Assembly: GCA_963759545.1 (NCBI GenBank) | Contig: CAVXAB010000031.1 | Location: 180,475-244,474 of the forward strand | DNA from: Trebonia sp963759545 | GTDB lineage: Bacteria > Actinomycetota > Actinomycetes > Streptosporangiales > Streptosporangiaceae | DNA length: 64,000 nucleotides | Direction of reading: 5' to 3' | Shown here: one piece after another, positions 24,485 to 32,876 of the stretch | How positions within the stretch are numbered: the stretch's first letter is position 1 | How the letters are laid out: each line of letters begins with the position of its first letter | Notes under the pieces: generated by a model | What the model saw: the letters and a program-made list of their open reading frames with translations, nothing else | What the model was told of the DNA's origin: nothing | The model's database searches: none | Position numbers and translations under genes: made by a program

Positions 24485-25192
24485 GTGAGCCGTCCCATGA
24501 CTAGCGCGGGCCCGCAGCGGCAGCGCGACCCGGAGCGGACCCGCCAGGAGATCCTGGACGTGGCGCTCAGCGAGTTCGCGAGGAACGGCTACGCCGGAGC
24601 GCGCGTCGACGAGATCGCCGCGCGCACCCGGACCACCAAGCGGATGCTCTACTACTACTTCACCAGCAAGGAACAGCTGTACATCGCGGTACTTGAGCGG
24701 GCCTACTCCACCGCGAGGGACGCCGAGCGGCAGCTCGACGTCGACCACCTGGAGCCGCTGTCCGCGATTCGCACGCTCGCCGAGCTGACGTTCGACCACC
24801 ACGAGTCGCACCAGGACTTCATCAGCCTGGTCGCGATCGAGAACATCCACCGCGCCGAGTTCATCGTCCAGTCGCCCGCGCTCGCCGAGCTCAACACCCC
24901 CGCCGTCGCCGTGATCGAGAGCATCCTGCAGCGCGGCCGCGAGTCAGGCGCCTTCCGCCGCGACGTCGAGGCCATCGACGTGCACATGATGATCAGCGCG
25001 TTCTGCTTCTTCCGGGTGTCCAACAGGCACACGTTCGGCGCCCTGTTCGGCGTCGACATGCTCGACCCCGCCCGCCGCGACCGCTACCGCCGGATGATCG
25101 GCGACATGGTCGTCAGCTACCTAAGCGCGCAGCCGACCGCCGACGATCAAGCTCGCCACCCCGGGCCGCGCAACATAATCGGTTTACCGTAA
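24485..25192 (+). CDS. TetR-family transcriptional regulator
   Basis: GTG 24485 follows GGCGGG; ATG 24497 is an alternative. The DNA-binding domain is ILDVALSEFARNGYAGARVDEIAARTRTTKRMLYYYFTSKEQLYIAVL (written here only to mark residues about 19-66 in pieces: helix 1 ILDVALSEFARNGY, recognition helix TTKRMLYYYFTSK). The C-terminal domain has HESHQDFISLVAIENIHRAEF, as in regulators of aromatic or acid catabolism. It likely represses itself and the isomerase-like gene through the GAACT/AGTTC sites. Confidence 0.85.
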   Translation: MSRPMTSAGPQRQRDPERTRQEILDVALSEFARNGYAGARVDEIAARTRTTKRMLYYYFTSKEQLYIAVLERAYSTARDAERQLDVDHLEPLSAIRTLAELTFDHHESHQDFISLVAIENIHRAEFIVQSPALAELNTPAVAVIESILQRGRESGAFRRDVEAIDVHMMISAFCFFRVSNRHTFGALFGVDMLDPARRDRYRRMIGDMVVSYLSAQPTADDQARHPGPRNIIGLP

Positions 25193-25211
25193 GCGGCCCA
25201 TAAACGGTAAA
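25183..25211 (+). terminator. inverted repeat after the TetR gene
   Basis: TTTACCGT (25183-25190) and ACGGTAAA (25204-25211) are perfect 8-bp arms with a 13-base loop. The first arm lies in the last codons of the TetR gene, so this may be its terminator or an operator. Confidence 0.45.
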
Positions 25212-25540
25212 TTCTCGGCCGGCATGCCTCTTGCAAACGGTTGTAAAGCTTCTACGATGAGGGTCAAACCGGCTCCGGGACAACCTGCCTCGGCCGGCAT
25301 AAGCCCCGGAGAAAGAATTCGCTCTTCGGTCAAACGGGTTGCGTTCCTGCGCCAGGTGATGCTGGTGGGCACGCAGAAGACGACGACGGCTCTGGCGGTG
25401 GCGTGGAGCGGCGGCCCCGCCATGCGAAATGGCACGCCGGACGACCGGCTGTCATTCATGTTTATTCGTGCTGGCAAGCGACGCTACCACGAATTTAATT
25501 ATCACTGCGGCAAAGAAGCCCGCGCTGATAGGAGCACGTC
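25193..25540. other. 348-base intergenic region before the acetate-transporter-family gene
   Basis: Apart from the inverted repeat at its left edge and the ribosome site ATAGGAGCACGTC before 25541 I see no gene or structured element. The base composition is less GC-rich than the surroundings, as expected of a promoter region. Confidence 0.5.
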
Positions 25541-26230
25541 ATGGCAACACAAGAAACTGGGACACTCGGCGAGGGCACGGTAGCCGAGCCTCCCGCACTC
25601 GTATGGGCGCCAGGGCCGGGGCATGCCTATCCGGCAACCGCCGGCGGCGTTCCGCTGTCGGCGTTCGCGTTCGCATTCGCGGTGGGATTCCTTGGTCTCG
25701 TCGAGACCGGAATCCTGTCCAGCGCCGCGAACGGTATCTTCCTCGCTACCTGCTTCGGTATCGGTGCCGTCGGCCTGCTCGTCGGCGGCATGTGGGAGTA
25801 CCGCGGCGGTGAAGTGTTCGGCGGAACGTTCGGGGTCGGCTATGCGGGATTCTTGTTCTCCACCGCCCTGATACTCAAGTTCTTCGTCGGCCCGATGATC
25901 GCGGCCGCCGGAGTCGTCAACTTCGACCACGCGTTCGCCGCGTGGCTGATTTTGTGGGCGTTGTTCACGGGGGTATTCGCGATCGCCGCGACCTCCATCA
26001 GCTGGACCGCGGTCGCCCCGTTCTCGCTGGCGTTCATCGTCCTCGTCGTCTTGGCCATCTCCAACCTCGGCGGGACGGCGAGCTGGACCACGGACGTCGC
26101 CAAGGTCGGTGGCTGGGTGGCACTGCTCGACAGCTTCGCCGCCGGTTACCTCGGCGCCGCCATCGTGCTCAACGTCAGCATGGGAAAGAACCTGCTGCCG
26201 TTGTTCCCCACCAAGTCCCGGGAGTCCTGA
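25541..26230 (+). CDS. GPR1/FUN34/YaaH (SatP) family acetate/monocarboxylate transporter
   Basis: ATG 25541 follows ATAGGAGCACGTC. After a 40-residue polar N-terminus there are six hydrophobic segments: PLSAFAFAFAVGFLGLVETG, GIFLATCFGIGAVGLLVGG, GVGYAGFLFSTALILKFFVG, AWLILWALFTGVFAIAAT, PFSLAFIVLVVLAISNL and the last near GGWVALLDSFAAGYLGAA. The family fingerprint GMWEYRGGEVFGGTF is present. Members carry acetate or succinate across the membrane. 229 residues fits the bacterial size (about 190-230). Confidence 0.85.
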   Translation: MATQETGTLGEGTVAEPPALVWAPGPGHAYPATAGGVPLSAFAFAFAVGFLGLVETGILSSAANGIFLATCFGIGAVGLLVGGMWEYRGGEVFGGTFGVGYAGFLFSTALILKFFVGPMIAAAGVVNFDHAFAAWLILWALFTGVFAIAATSISWTAVAPFSLAFIVLVVLAISNLGGTASWTTDVAKVGGWVALLDSFAAGYLGAAIVLNVSMGKNLLPLFPTKSRES

Positions 26231-26342
26231 CACCCCGCGGCGCGGACGTCCTACCCCGCGCGGGTCACCCCCCCAGCCGGCCAGGACGCAGCCTGGCACG
26301 CCCTAAGGCCTGCCAGGGAGTGGCCTGGTAGCGTCAGCGGTC

Positions 26343-27812
26343 ATGGCTGGCTATGACGTGGTGCTTCGCGGCGGGCGGGTCATCGACCCGGAATCGGGCC
26401 TGGACGCGGTGCGCGACGTGGCCATCGCGGGCGACCGGGTGGCGGCGGTCGGTACCGGCCTGCCGCCCGGCAGGCAAGAGGCCGACGTCTCTGGCCAGGT
26501 GGTCACGGCCGGGTTCGTCGACCTGCACAGTCACGCCCACGACCTGGGCAGCGCACGGCTTCAGGTGACCGACGGGGTCACGACCGCCCTGGAGCTCGAG
26601 GCGGGCGTCACGCCAGTGGCGGCCGCGTACGCCGCCGCCGCGGCGGCGGGCAGGCCGCAGAACTACGGGTTCGCCGCGTCCTGGGCGCTGGCCAGGATGG
26701 ACGTGCTCTCCGGGGTCACGTTCGACGGCTCGATCGGGCCGCTGTTCGCCAACCTCGCGAACCCGCGGTGGCAGCGCGCCGCCTCCCCGGCGGAAATCGG
26801 CCGCATCCTCGGGATGCTGGAGACGGACGTGGCCGACGGCGCGCTTGGGATAGGCATGCTGGTCGCTTACGCGCCCGGCGCTGCGCCCGAGGAGTACCTG
26901 CGGGTGGCCGCGCTCGCCGCGGCAGGCGGGGTGCCGACCTTCACCCACTCACGGGACCTCATCGAGTTCACCCCCGACGGGCCAATCGACGGTGCCGAGG
27001 AGATCGTCCGCGCCGCGGGCGAGACCGGCGCCCACATGCACTACTGCCACGTCAACAGCACCACGCTGCGGCACGCCGACCGGGTGTTCGGGCTCATCGA
27101 GCGGGCGCAGCGAGCGGGCGCGCGGGTGAGCACCGAGGCGTACCCGTACGGCGCGGGCATGACCGGCATTGGCGCCGCCTTCCTGGCACCGGAACGGCTC
27201 CCCGAGCGGGGCCTGACCCCGCGGTCGCTCATTTACGCGCCCACCGGCGAGGAGGTCGCAAGCGCGGCCAGGCTGACCGAACTGCGCGCCGCCGACCCCG
27301 GCGGCCTGGCCATCGTCAGGCAACTGAATGAGGATGACCCGGGCGACCAGGCCGTCCTCCTGCGCTATCTGACGTTCCCCGGCTCGGTCATCGCTAGCGA
27401 CGCCATGCCCCTGACCTGGATCGGCGCCGCGCCAGAGCCCGCTTCCTGGCCACTGCCGCCGCACGCGTTCACTCATCCGAGGACGGCAGGCACGTTCGCG
27501 CGCTCGATCCGGACGCTCACCAGGAACGGCGGCGGACTGTCCCTTCCCGAGGTCCTGGCCAAGTGCAGCCTGCACCCGGCGGTACTGCTGCAAGACCGGG
27601 TGCCGGCGATGCGCCGCAAGGGACGGCTCAGCGACGGCAGCGACGCCGACATCGTGGTGTTCGATCCGGCGACGATCACCGACCAGGCCACCTACTCCCA
27701 GACCACCCGTTCGTCGTCCGGCATCAGGCACGTGCTGGTCAACGGCACCTTCGTGGTCCGCGACGGCCACCTGGACCCCGACGCCCGGCCCGGCCGCCCC
27801 GTCCGGGCCTGA
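26343..27812 (+). CDS. D-aminoacylase-like metal-dependent amidohydrolase
   Basis: 489 residues starting MAGYDVVLRGGRVIDPESG, the typical first beta strands of the composite domain. Metal-site candidates are FVDLHSHAHDL (His-x-His), the Glu in TTALELEAGV that replaces the usual Cys/Lys-bearing strand, GVPTFTHSRDL, AHMHYCHVNSTT, and Asp in VIASDAMPLTW. The ending SDGSDADIVVFDPATITD ... GIRHVLVNGTFVV is diagnostic of N-acyl-D-amino-acid deacylases and related enzymes. It should hydrolyse an N-acyl or cyclic amide. It is alone on its strand; no local operon partner. Confidence 0.82.
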   Translation: MAGYDVVLRGGRVIDPESGLDAVRDVAIAGDRVAAVGTGLPPGRQEADVSGQVVTAGFVDLHSHAHDLGSARLQVTDGVTTALELEAGVTPVAAAYAAAAAAGRPQNYGFAASWALARMDVLSGVTFDGSIGPLFANLANPRWQRAASPAEIGRILGMLETDVADGALGIGMLVAYAPGAAPEEYLRVAALAAAGGVPTFTHSRDLIEFTPDGPIDGAEEIVRAAGETGAHMHYCHVNSTTLRHADRVFGLIERAQRAGARVSTEAYPYGAGMTGIGAAFLAPERLPERGLTPRSLIYAPTGEEVASAARLTELRAADPGGLAIVRQLNEDDPGDQAVLLRYLTFPGSVIASDAMPLTWIGAAPEPASWPLPPHAFTHPRTAGTFARSIRTLTRNGGGLSLPEVLAKCSLHPAVLLQDRVPAMRRKGRLSDGSDADIVVFDPATITDQATYSQTTRSSSGIRHVLVNGTFVVRDGHLDPDARPGRPVRA

Positions 27813-27901
27813 CCTGTTACGCCTAGGCTCGCTGGTGCCTGCGCGGGTATCGTGAGACCATCCGCCTGTATTTCAGGCGGCTGGTGCCTGCGGAGGGCCA
27901 G

Positions 27902-28099
27902 ATGCGCATCGGATCAGTGCTTCTCCTCATATGGCTGATCATCGGCGCGATCGCCGGCGGGCAGCGCGGCTATTACAGCGGGTCTATCGCCAGCTGTACT
28001 AAGGCGGGCACGATCGCGGTGACGATCATCGCGGGTCCCCTCAACTACCTGGGCGTGAACCCGAAAATCAGCTGCACCGTGCCGCAGCCAAGCAAGTAG
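27902..28099 (+). CDS. small conserved-type membrane protein, 65 residues
   Basis: ATG 27902 follows TGCGGAGGGCCAG, which selects this start over the one 18 bases upstream. MRIGSVLLLIWLIIGAIAGG forms one membrane span. The rest (RGYYSGSIASCTKAGTIAVT, IIAGPLNYLGVNPKISC) has a second hydrophobic stretch and two Cys. Short proteins of this type with 'AGPLNYxGVNPKI' are common in actinobacteria by my recall and have no known function. Confidence 0.7.
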   Translation: MRIGSVLLLIWLIIGAIAGGQRGYYSGSIASCTKAGTIAVTIIAGPLNYLGVNPKISCTVPQPSK

Positions 28100-28125
28100 C
28101 GGGCCGCGCCCAGGTTCCCTGACCC

Positions 28126-28149
28126 ACCCGCTTGCCCGGTTTAGCGGGT
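28126..28149 (+). terminator. ACCCGCT/AGCGGGT hairpin after the small membrane protein gene
   Basis: 7-bp perfect arms (28126-28132 and 28143-28149) with a 10-base loop, followed by AAATTC. Weak terminator candidate 27 bases after the stop. Confidence 0.4.
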
Positions 28150-28214
28150 AAATTCAGCTCGCCATGTTAACTGTGCGCCCCGGGGTAAAGAAAACGCGTG
28201 CCACAAGCACTGTC

Positions 28215-28327
28215 GTTTACCTAAGCCGCCCGTTACCTAAGCCGCCCGTTGCTTGAGCGGCCGGTTGCTTGAGCGGCCTGTTGCTTAATTGGCCTGTTGC
28301 TTCAGCAGCCTGTTGCTTAAGCGGCCC
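28215..28327. repeat. 16-bp tandem repeat, seven units
   Basis: Units: GTTGCTTGAGCGGCCG, GTTGCTTGAGCGGCCT, GTTGCTTAATTGGCCT, GTTGCTTCAGCAGCCT, GTTGCTTAAGCGGCCC, plus two leading GTTACCTAAGCCGCCC-type units, the first 17 bp long. It is noncoding in all frames as far as I can judge. It directly precedes a family B hairpin. Confidence 0.85.
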
Positions 28328-28353
28328 GTCCACGGCGCACAGGCACCCGCCGC

Positions 28354-28532
28354 GCCCGTTCCGTCCGAATTGTCCCGGCGGCACCGCGGCCTGGACCTTG
28401 ATCATGTGGATTCCGCATCAAATGAGCTGCGGAATCCACATGATCAAGGAAATCTCCGCGAACACGCCGCGCCCGGCGCGCGGGCGTCGCGCACCAGCCC
28501 GCGCACCGCCCTCACGGTCACCACGCACCATT
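28354..28532. repeat. dispersed hairpin element, family B copy 1
   Basis: 179-base element whose whole length is recognisably similar to 60611-60791. Its core is a perfect 21-bp stem: arm 28397-28417 (CTTGATCATGTGGATTCCGCA) split here as CTTGATCATGTGG and ATTCCGCA, arm 28428-28448, with a 10-base loop. Flanks share GTCCCGGC, ACCGCGGCC, CACGC(A)CC and the end CACCACGCACCA with copy 2. No open frame is conserved between copies. Confidence 0.85.
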
Positions 28533-28699
28533 CAAGTAAATGACATTGGCCTATTACTTGCGGAATTTCCGCGAAAAGCAAATCCTTCATGATCTGATCG
28601 CCCCGGGCCCCGCGCCCCGCGCCCGAGCGGGCAAGGACCGGCGCCGGAAATATCCGGATAAAGGGTCTGCGGAGCCGCGTGGCCGTCCAAACGCCGACG

Positions 28700-28876
28700 C
28701 GCCCGACCACCGCCCGACCACCGCCCGACCACCGCCCGTCCATCGCGCCATCGCCCGATTACCGTCCATGGGCCGCGTCGATAAGGCGTCCATGGGCCGC
28801 GTCGATAAGGCGGGCCGCGTCGTTAAGGCGGGCCGCGCTGCGTCGATAAGGCGGGCCGCGCCGCGTCGTCTTCGCG
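28700..28876. repeat. 11-bp and about 18-bp tandem repeats
   Basis: CGCCCGACCAC occurs three times in a row (28700-28732), followed by a variant. From 28770 GGGCCGCGTCGATAAGGC and variants (one with GTTAAGG, one with an inserted GCTGC) occur about four times to 28860. The tract ends next to the 3' end of the XRE regulator gene. Confidence 0.75.
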
Positions 28877-29742
28877 TTGGTGGGTTGCTGCCCAGCTGGC
28901 GAGGAGCCTGAGTCCGTCGTGGGAGGGAGTGCCAGGTTCGGCGGCGTAGGCGGTGAGGGTGAGGCCCTCGTCGGCCTCGAGGGCCATGGCCTCGAACATG
29001 AGGTCAAGGATTCCGACGGCGGGGTGGCGGAAGTGCTTTTGGCCGCTACGGTGCAGGCGCACGTCGTGGGCCGCCCACAGGGTGCGGAACTCCTCGCTGC
29101 GGGTGGACAGCTCCCCGATCAGGCCGGTGAGCGACTTGTTGAACGGGTCACGGCCCGCCTCCGTGCGCAGCAGCGCGACGGTCGTGCGGGCGGTGTCGTC
29201 GAGGTCGGGGTAGAAGTCGCGGGCGGCGGGGTCGAGGAAGCGGAACCTGGCGAGGTTCGCCGGGCGGCCCGGGCCGGCGAACAGGGGCCGGCGAACAGGG
29301 GTGAGTACAGGGCGCGGCCCAGGGCGTTGACGGCGAGGATGTCGAGGCGGCCGTTGCGGACGAAGGCGGGGGTGTCGCTCATCCCGTCGAGGATGAACTG
29401 GATGCCTGGGCGGACCTGCCGCGGCACGGGTCGCCGCCTGGCGCGCGCCGGGCTGGTGTTGGCGGTGCGGGCCAGGTCGAGCAGGTGCAGGCGCTCGGCC
29501 TCGTCGAGCTGCAGCGCTTCGGCGATGGCCTCAAGGACGGTGTCTGAGACGCCGGACAGGTTGCCCTTCTCCAGCCGCGTGTAGTAGTCGGCGCTGACCC
29601 CGGCGAGCATCGCGACTTCCTCGCGGCGCAGCCCAGGGACGCGCCGGTTGCCGCCGTAGATCGTCAGCCCGGCCTGCTGCGGGGTGATCTTGGCGCGGCG
29701 GGTGACGAGGAAGTCCCGCACGTCGGCCCTGTTGCTGGTCAC
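28823..29742 (-). pseudogene. XRE/MmyB-like regulator interrupted by a 14-bp tandem duplication
   Basis: From GTG 29742 (or GTG 29751): helix-turn-helix with GNRRVPGLRREEVAMLAGVS and DYYTRLEKGNLSGVSDTVL, then the MmyB-type ligand domain (ILDGMSDTPAFVRNGRLDIL, NALGRALYSPLFAGP). GCCGGCGAACAGGG occurs twice in tandem at 29273-29286 and 29287-29300. Removing one copy restores a perfect frame: RPANLARFRFLDPAARDFYP, then DLDDTARTTVALLRTEAGRD, DPFNKSLTGLIGELSTRSEE and onward to LDLMFEAMALEADEG and the stop at 28823. As written the protein would end in nonsense at 29119. It is divergent from the zinc dehydrogenase/aldo-keto reductase pair, the usual target arrangement for this regulator group. Confidence 0.85.
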
Positions 29743-29953
29743 GCTACCCACGTTACGACTAGCGCCCCGGGCAAGGGGGGTTCTGTCATGACCAGGCACG
29801 ACCCGACCTCCCGCGCCTGGGGAAGAACGGGTTGTATCGGTGCTGTGACGACACAGCCGGCCCGACACGACCGGCCCGACATGAGCACGTCACCGACGAG
29901 CAGTACAAGGCCGCCGCGGCGGCGGCAGAAGCGAGCTGAGGGGAACAGCAACC

Positions 29954-30976
29954 ATGCGCGGAGCAATCATCTACGCACCGGGCGACGTGCGCGTCGAGCA
30001 GCGCGAAGACCCGAAGATCAGCGAGCCCACCGACGCGGTCATCCGCCTGGCCGCCACCTGCGTGTGCGGCTCGGACCTGTGGGCCTGGCGCGGCATAGAC
30101 CCGGTCACCGAGCCGCATCCGATGGGGCACGAGTACGTCGGCGTCGTCGAAGAGGTCGGCAGCGACGTCCGGATCATCAAGCCCGGCGAGTTCGTCGTCG
30201 GCTCGTTCTTCGCTTCGGACAACACCTGCGAGATCTGCCTGGCCGGCTACCAGAGCCGTTGCGTGCACGCGGAGCTGATCGGCGCGAACGGCGCGCAGGC
30301 GGAGTACCTGCGCGTCCCGCTGGCCGACGGGACCCTGGTGGCCACGTCCGGTCAGCCCGGCGCCGACCTGGTCCCCAGCCTGCTCGCCGCCTCGGACGTG
30401 CTCGGCACCGGGTGGTTCGGCGCGGTGGCCGCCGACGTCCGGCCAGGCAAGACCGTCGCGGTCGTCGGTGATGGCGCGGTCGGCCTGCTCGCCGTGCTCG
30501 CCGCGAGGCAGTTTGGCGCGGCGCGCATCATCGCGATGAGCCGGCATGAGCCGCGGCAGGAGCTGGCATTGGAGTTCGGCGCCACCGACATCGTCACCGA
30601 GCGGGGCGACGAAGCCGTCGCGCGCGTCAAGGAGTTGACCGGCGGGTACGGCGCCCACTCGGTCATCGAGGCGGTCGGCACCCAGGAGTCGATGATGCAG
30701 GCCATCCGCTCGACTCGCTCCGGCGGCCACGTCGGCTACCTCGGAGTCGCCCACGGCGTCGAGTTGCCAGGCGAGGAGCTGTTCTACGCCGAGGTGCACC
30801 TGCACGGCGGCCCGGCCCCTGTCCGCCGGTTCCTGCCCGACCTGATCCGCCTCATCGAGGACCGGGTCATCGACCCTGGCAAGGTATTCGACCTGACCCT
30901 GCCCCTCGACCAGGCCGCCGAGGGCTACCGGGCGATGGACGAGCGCCGCGCCATCAAGACCCTGCTCCGCCCCTGA
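29954..30976 (+). CDS. zinc-dependent medium-chain dehydrogenase
   Basis: ATG 29954 follows GAGGGGAACAGCAACC. Catalytic zinc residues are Cys in TCVCGSDLWAW and His-Glu in PMGHEYVGVV. The structural lobe is reduced: NTCEICLAGYQSRC has three Cys where four are usual (the first position is Asn/Thr). Rossmann motif VVGDGAVGLLAV (about residue 172). 340 residues, normal. It forms a pair with the aldo/keto reductase 35 bases downstream and is divergent from the broken XRE regulator. Confidence 0.86.
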   Translation: MRGAIIYAPGDVRVEQREDPKISEPTDAVIRLAATCVCGSDLWAWRGIDPVTEPHPMGHEYVGVVEEVGSDVRIIKPGEFVVGSFFASDNTCEICLAGYQSRCVHAELIGANGAQAEYLRVPLADGTLVATSGQPGADLVPSLLAASDVLGTGWFGAVAADVRPGKTVAVVGDGAVGLLAVLAARQFGAARIIAMSRHEPRQELALEFGATDIVTERGDEAVARVKELTGGYGAHSVIEAVGTQESMMQAIRSTRSGGHVGYLGVAHGVELPGEELFYAEVHLHGGPAPVRRFLPDLIRLIEDRVIDPGKVFDLTLPLDQAAEGYRAMDERRAIKTLLRP

Positions 30977-31011
30977 CCCACCAACTGAAAACCGACAGAA
31001 GGAAACGCGCG

Positions 31012-31998
31012 ATGCACACGAGAACGCTCGGCCAGGACCTGCACGTCTCGGCCGTCGGCCTTGGCGCCATGGGCATGTCCCAGAGCTACGGCCCCAACCC
31101 CGGAGACAGGCAGGCGATGATCACCGTCCTGCGGGACGCGCTGGACCTGGGCATCACCTTCTTCGACACCGCCGAGGTGTACGGCCCCTACGTGAACGAG
31201 GAACTCGTCGGCGAGGCGCTCGCGCCCGTGCGGGACCAGGTAGCGATCGCGACGAAGTTCGGATGGCGCATCGAAGACGGCCGGTCCGTCGGGCTCGATA
31301 GCCGCCCCGAGCAGGTCAAGCGGGCGGCCGACGGCTCGCTTGGCCGGCTCCGCACCGACGTCATCGACCTGTTCTACCAGCACCGCGTCGACCCAGAAGT
31401 CCCGATCGAGGAGGTCGCGGGCGCGGTGGGCGAGCTCATCCAGGCGGGCAAGGTGCGCCACTTCGGCCTGTCCGAGGCGGCGCCCGCCACGATCCGCCGG
31501 GCGCACGCGGTCTGCCCGGTGACCGCGGTGCAGAGCGAGTACTCGCTGTGGACCCGCGACCCCGAGCCCGGGGTCCTGCCCACCTGCCAGGAGCTTGGCA
31601 TCGGCTTCGTGCCGTTCAGCCCGCTCGGCAAGGGATTCCTCACCGGAACCGTCAACCCCGCCACCGAGTTCACCGCCGGTGACATCCGCACGACGATCCC
31701 GCGGTTCACCGCGCCCAACCGCGCCGCCAATCAGGCGCTAGTCGAGCACGTCACGGCGCTCGCGCGGGCCAGGGGCGCCACGCCAGGACAGGTCGCGCTG
31801 GCATGGCTGCTCGCTCAGCACCGGCAGATCGTGCCGATCCCTGGCACCAGGCGGCGTGGGCGGCTGGCCGAGAACGCCGCCGCGACCGAGGTGGCGCTGT
31901 CCGCCGACGAGGTCGCCGACCTCAACAGCACCGCAACGCGTATCGGCGTGCACGGCAACCGCTACAACGAACAGCACATGAGCCTGGTAGGCCGTTAA
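31012..31998 (+). CDS. aldo/keto reductase
   Basis: ATG 31012 follows GAAGGAAACGCGCG. The tetrad is visible: Asp and Tyr in TFFDTAEVYGPY, Lys in IATKFGW, His in DLFYQHRVDP. The NADPH-binding end is IPGTRRRGRLAENAAATEV, where the family usually has a Thr-Lys/Arg loop. 328 residues, normal for the YajO/Tas-like group. Expected to reduce a carbonyl with NADPH. Probably cotranscribed with the zinc dehydrogenase. Confidence 0.87.
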   Translation: MHTRTLGQDLHVSAVGLGAMGMSQSYGPNPGDRQAMITVLRDALDLGITFFDTAEVYGPYVNEELVGEALAPVRDQVAIATKFGWRIEDGRSVGLDSRPEQVKRAADGSLGRLRTDVIDLFYQHRVDPEVPIEEVAGAVGELIQAGKVRHFGLSEAAPATIRRAHAVCPVTAVQSEYSLWTRDPEPGVLPTCQELGIGFVPFSPLGKGFLTGTVNPATEFTAGDIRTTIPRFTAPNRAANQALVEHVTALARARGATPGQVALAWLLAQHRQIVPIPGTRRRGRLAENAAATEVALSADEVADLNSTATRIGVHGNRYNEQHMSLVGR

Positions 31999-32176
31999 CC
32001 AGGCTCAGCCTGCGCTGGCCGTGCCGCTAGACACGGGCGCGGCCAGCAGCTGACCCCCGGGCCGCCGCGTGATGATTGCACGGACCCGCCCGCGCAGGTG
32101 GCTGGCAGGGACCCAGGCGTCACATATCCGGGCCCCGTTTCGTCCAAGAGGTAGCCAACAAGGACGAGGGGAAAGC

Positions 32177-32863
32177 ATGACTGAACAGAAGCTAGGAAGC
32201 ACGGCCGCCAGGCACGGCAGCGGCGAGGCCGATCTGACGATCATGATCGCCGCACACGACGCGTTCCGGCGCGACCTGGTGAGTCTGGTCCAGGCGACAC
32301 AGGGACCCGACCGGTACAGCCCAGACAGGCAACGGTCCGTAGCGGCCGGCTGGGATTTGTTTAAGCGCCAGTTGCACGTGCATCACACCGCCGAGGATGA
32401 CCTGATCTGGCCCGTCCTGCGCGAGCGGCTCGGGCACAGCGCGAACGCGCTGTCCGTGCTCGATGAGATGGAGGCCGAGCATGAGCGCATCGACCCGTTG
32501 CTTGCCGCTGTCGATCACGGGTTCGCCTCGGCGGCCGGCTCTGCCGACGATTATTCGGCCGCTGACCGGCTCGCCGACGCTGTCGACACGCTGGTTGCCA
32601 CGCTCACCGGGCACCTGACCCATGAAGAGAAGGACGGCCTGCCGCTCATCGGCGTGGCGCTCACCGCCGCCGAGTGGCGCGGCGTCGGGTTCAAGATCGC
32701 CAGACGGAACGGCCTGTCCGCCGGCGGGGAGATGTTCTCCTGGATGCTCAGCTCCGCGACACCCGATGAGGCGCGCGCGGTCACCAGGCAGCTGCCGCCC
32801 CCGGTGCGGGTGCTGTACAAGGCCGCATGGAAGCCGCGCTTCGAGAAGACGAAGCGCTGGTAA
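32177..32863 (+). CDS. hemerythrin-like (HHE) domain protein
   Basis: ATG 32177 follows GAGGGGAAAGC. The four-helix bundle carries the di-iron ligands in order: His in IAAHDAFRRDL, His and Glu in LHVHHTAEDDLIWPVL, His/Glu in EMEAEHERIDPLL, and His-x-x-x-Glu in HLTHEEKDGLPLIG. The last about 70 residues (FSWMLSSATPDEARAVTRQL) form a tail also seen in actinobacterial homologues. Likely roles are oxygen, nitric-oxide or iron handling; the sequence does not choose. Confidence 0.82.
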   Translation: MTEQKLGSTAARHGSGEADLTIMIAAHDAFRRDLVSLVQATQGPDRYSPDRQRSVAAGWDLFKRQLHVHHTAEDDLIWPVLRERLGHSANALSVLDEMEAEHERIDPLLAAVDHGFASAAGSADDYSAADRLADAVDTLVATLTGHLTHEEKDGLPLIGVALTAAEWRGVGFKIARRNGLSAGGEMFSWMLSSATPDEARAVTRQLPPPVRVLYKAAWKPRFEKTKRW

Positions 32864-32876
32864 GCCCGGCCGTGGC

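Larger units (their letters stand above)
28100..28822. other. 723-base repeat-rich intergenic region
   Basis: It consists almost wholly of the elements listed separately: terminator candidate, 16-bp tandem repeat, family B hairpin and the 11/18-bp repeats. Apparent open frames here are Arg/Pro-rich and follow the repeats, so I call no gene. Confidence 0.7.

Noticed and set aside
25224..25583. 119-residue open frame before the acetate-transporter-family gene
   Set aside because: No ribosome site, no family, overlaps the transporter start in another frame.
28215..28327. CRISPR-like array of seven short units
   Set aside because: The 16-bp units are directly adjacent with no unique spacers, so this is a minisatellite.
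28540..28911. 123-residue open frame in the repeat region
   Set aside because: Its sequence follows the 11- and 18-bp repeats and it overlaps the XRE gene end antisense; no coding signature.
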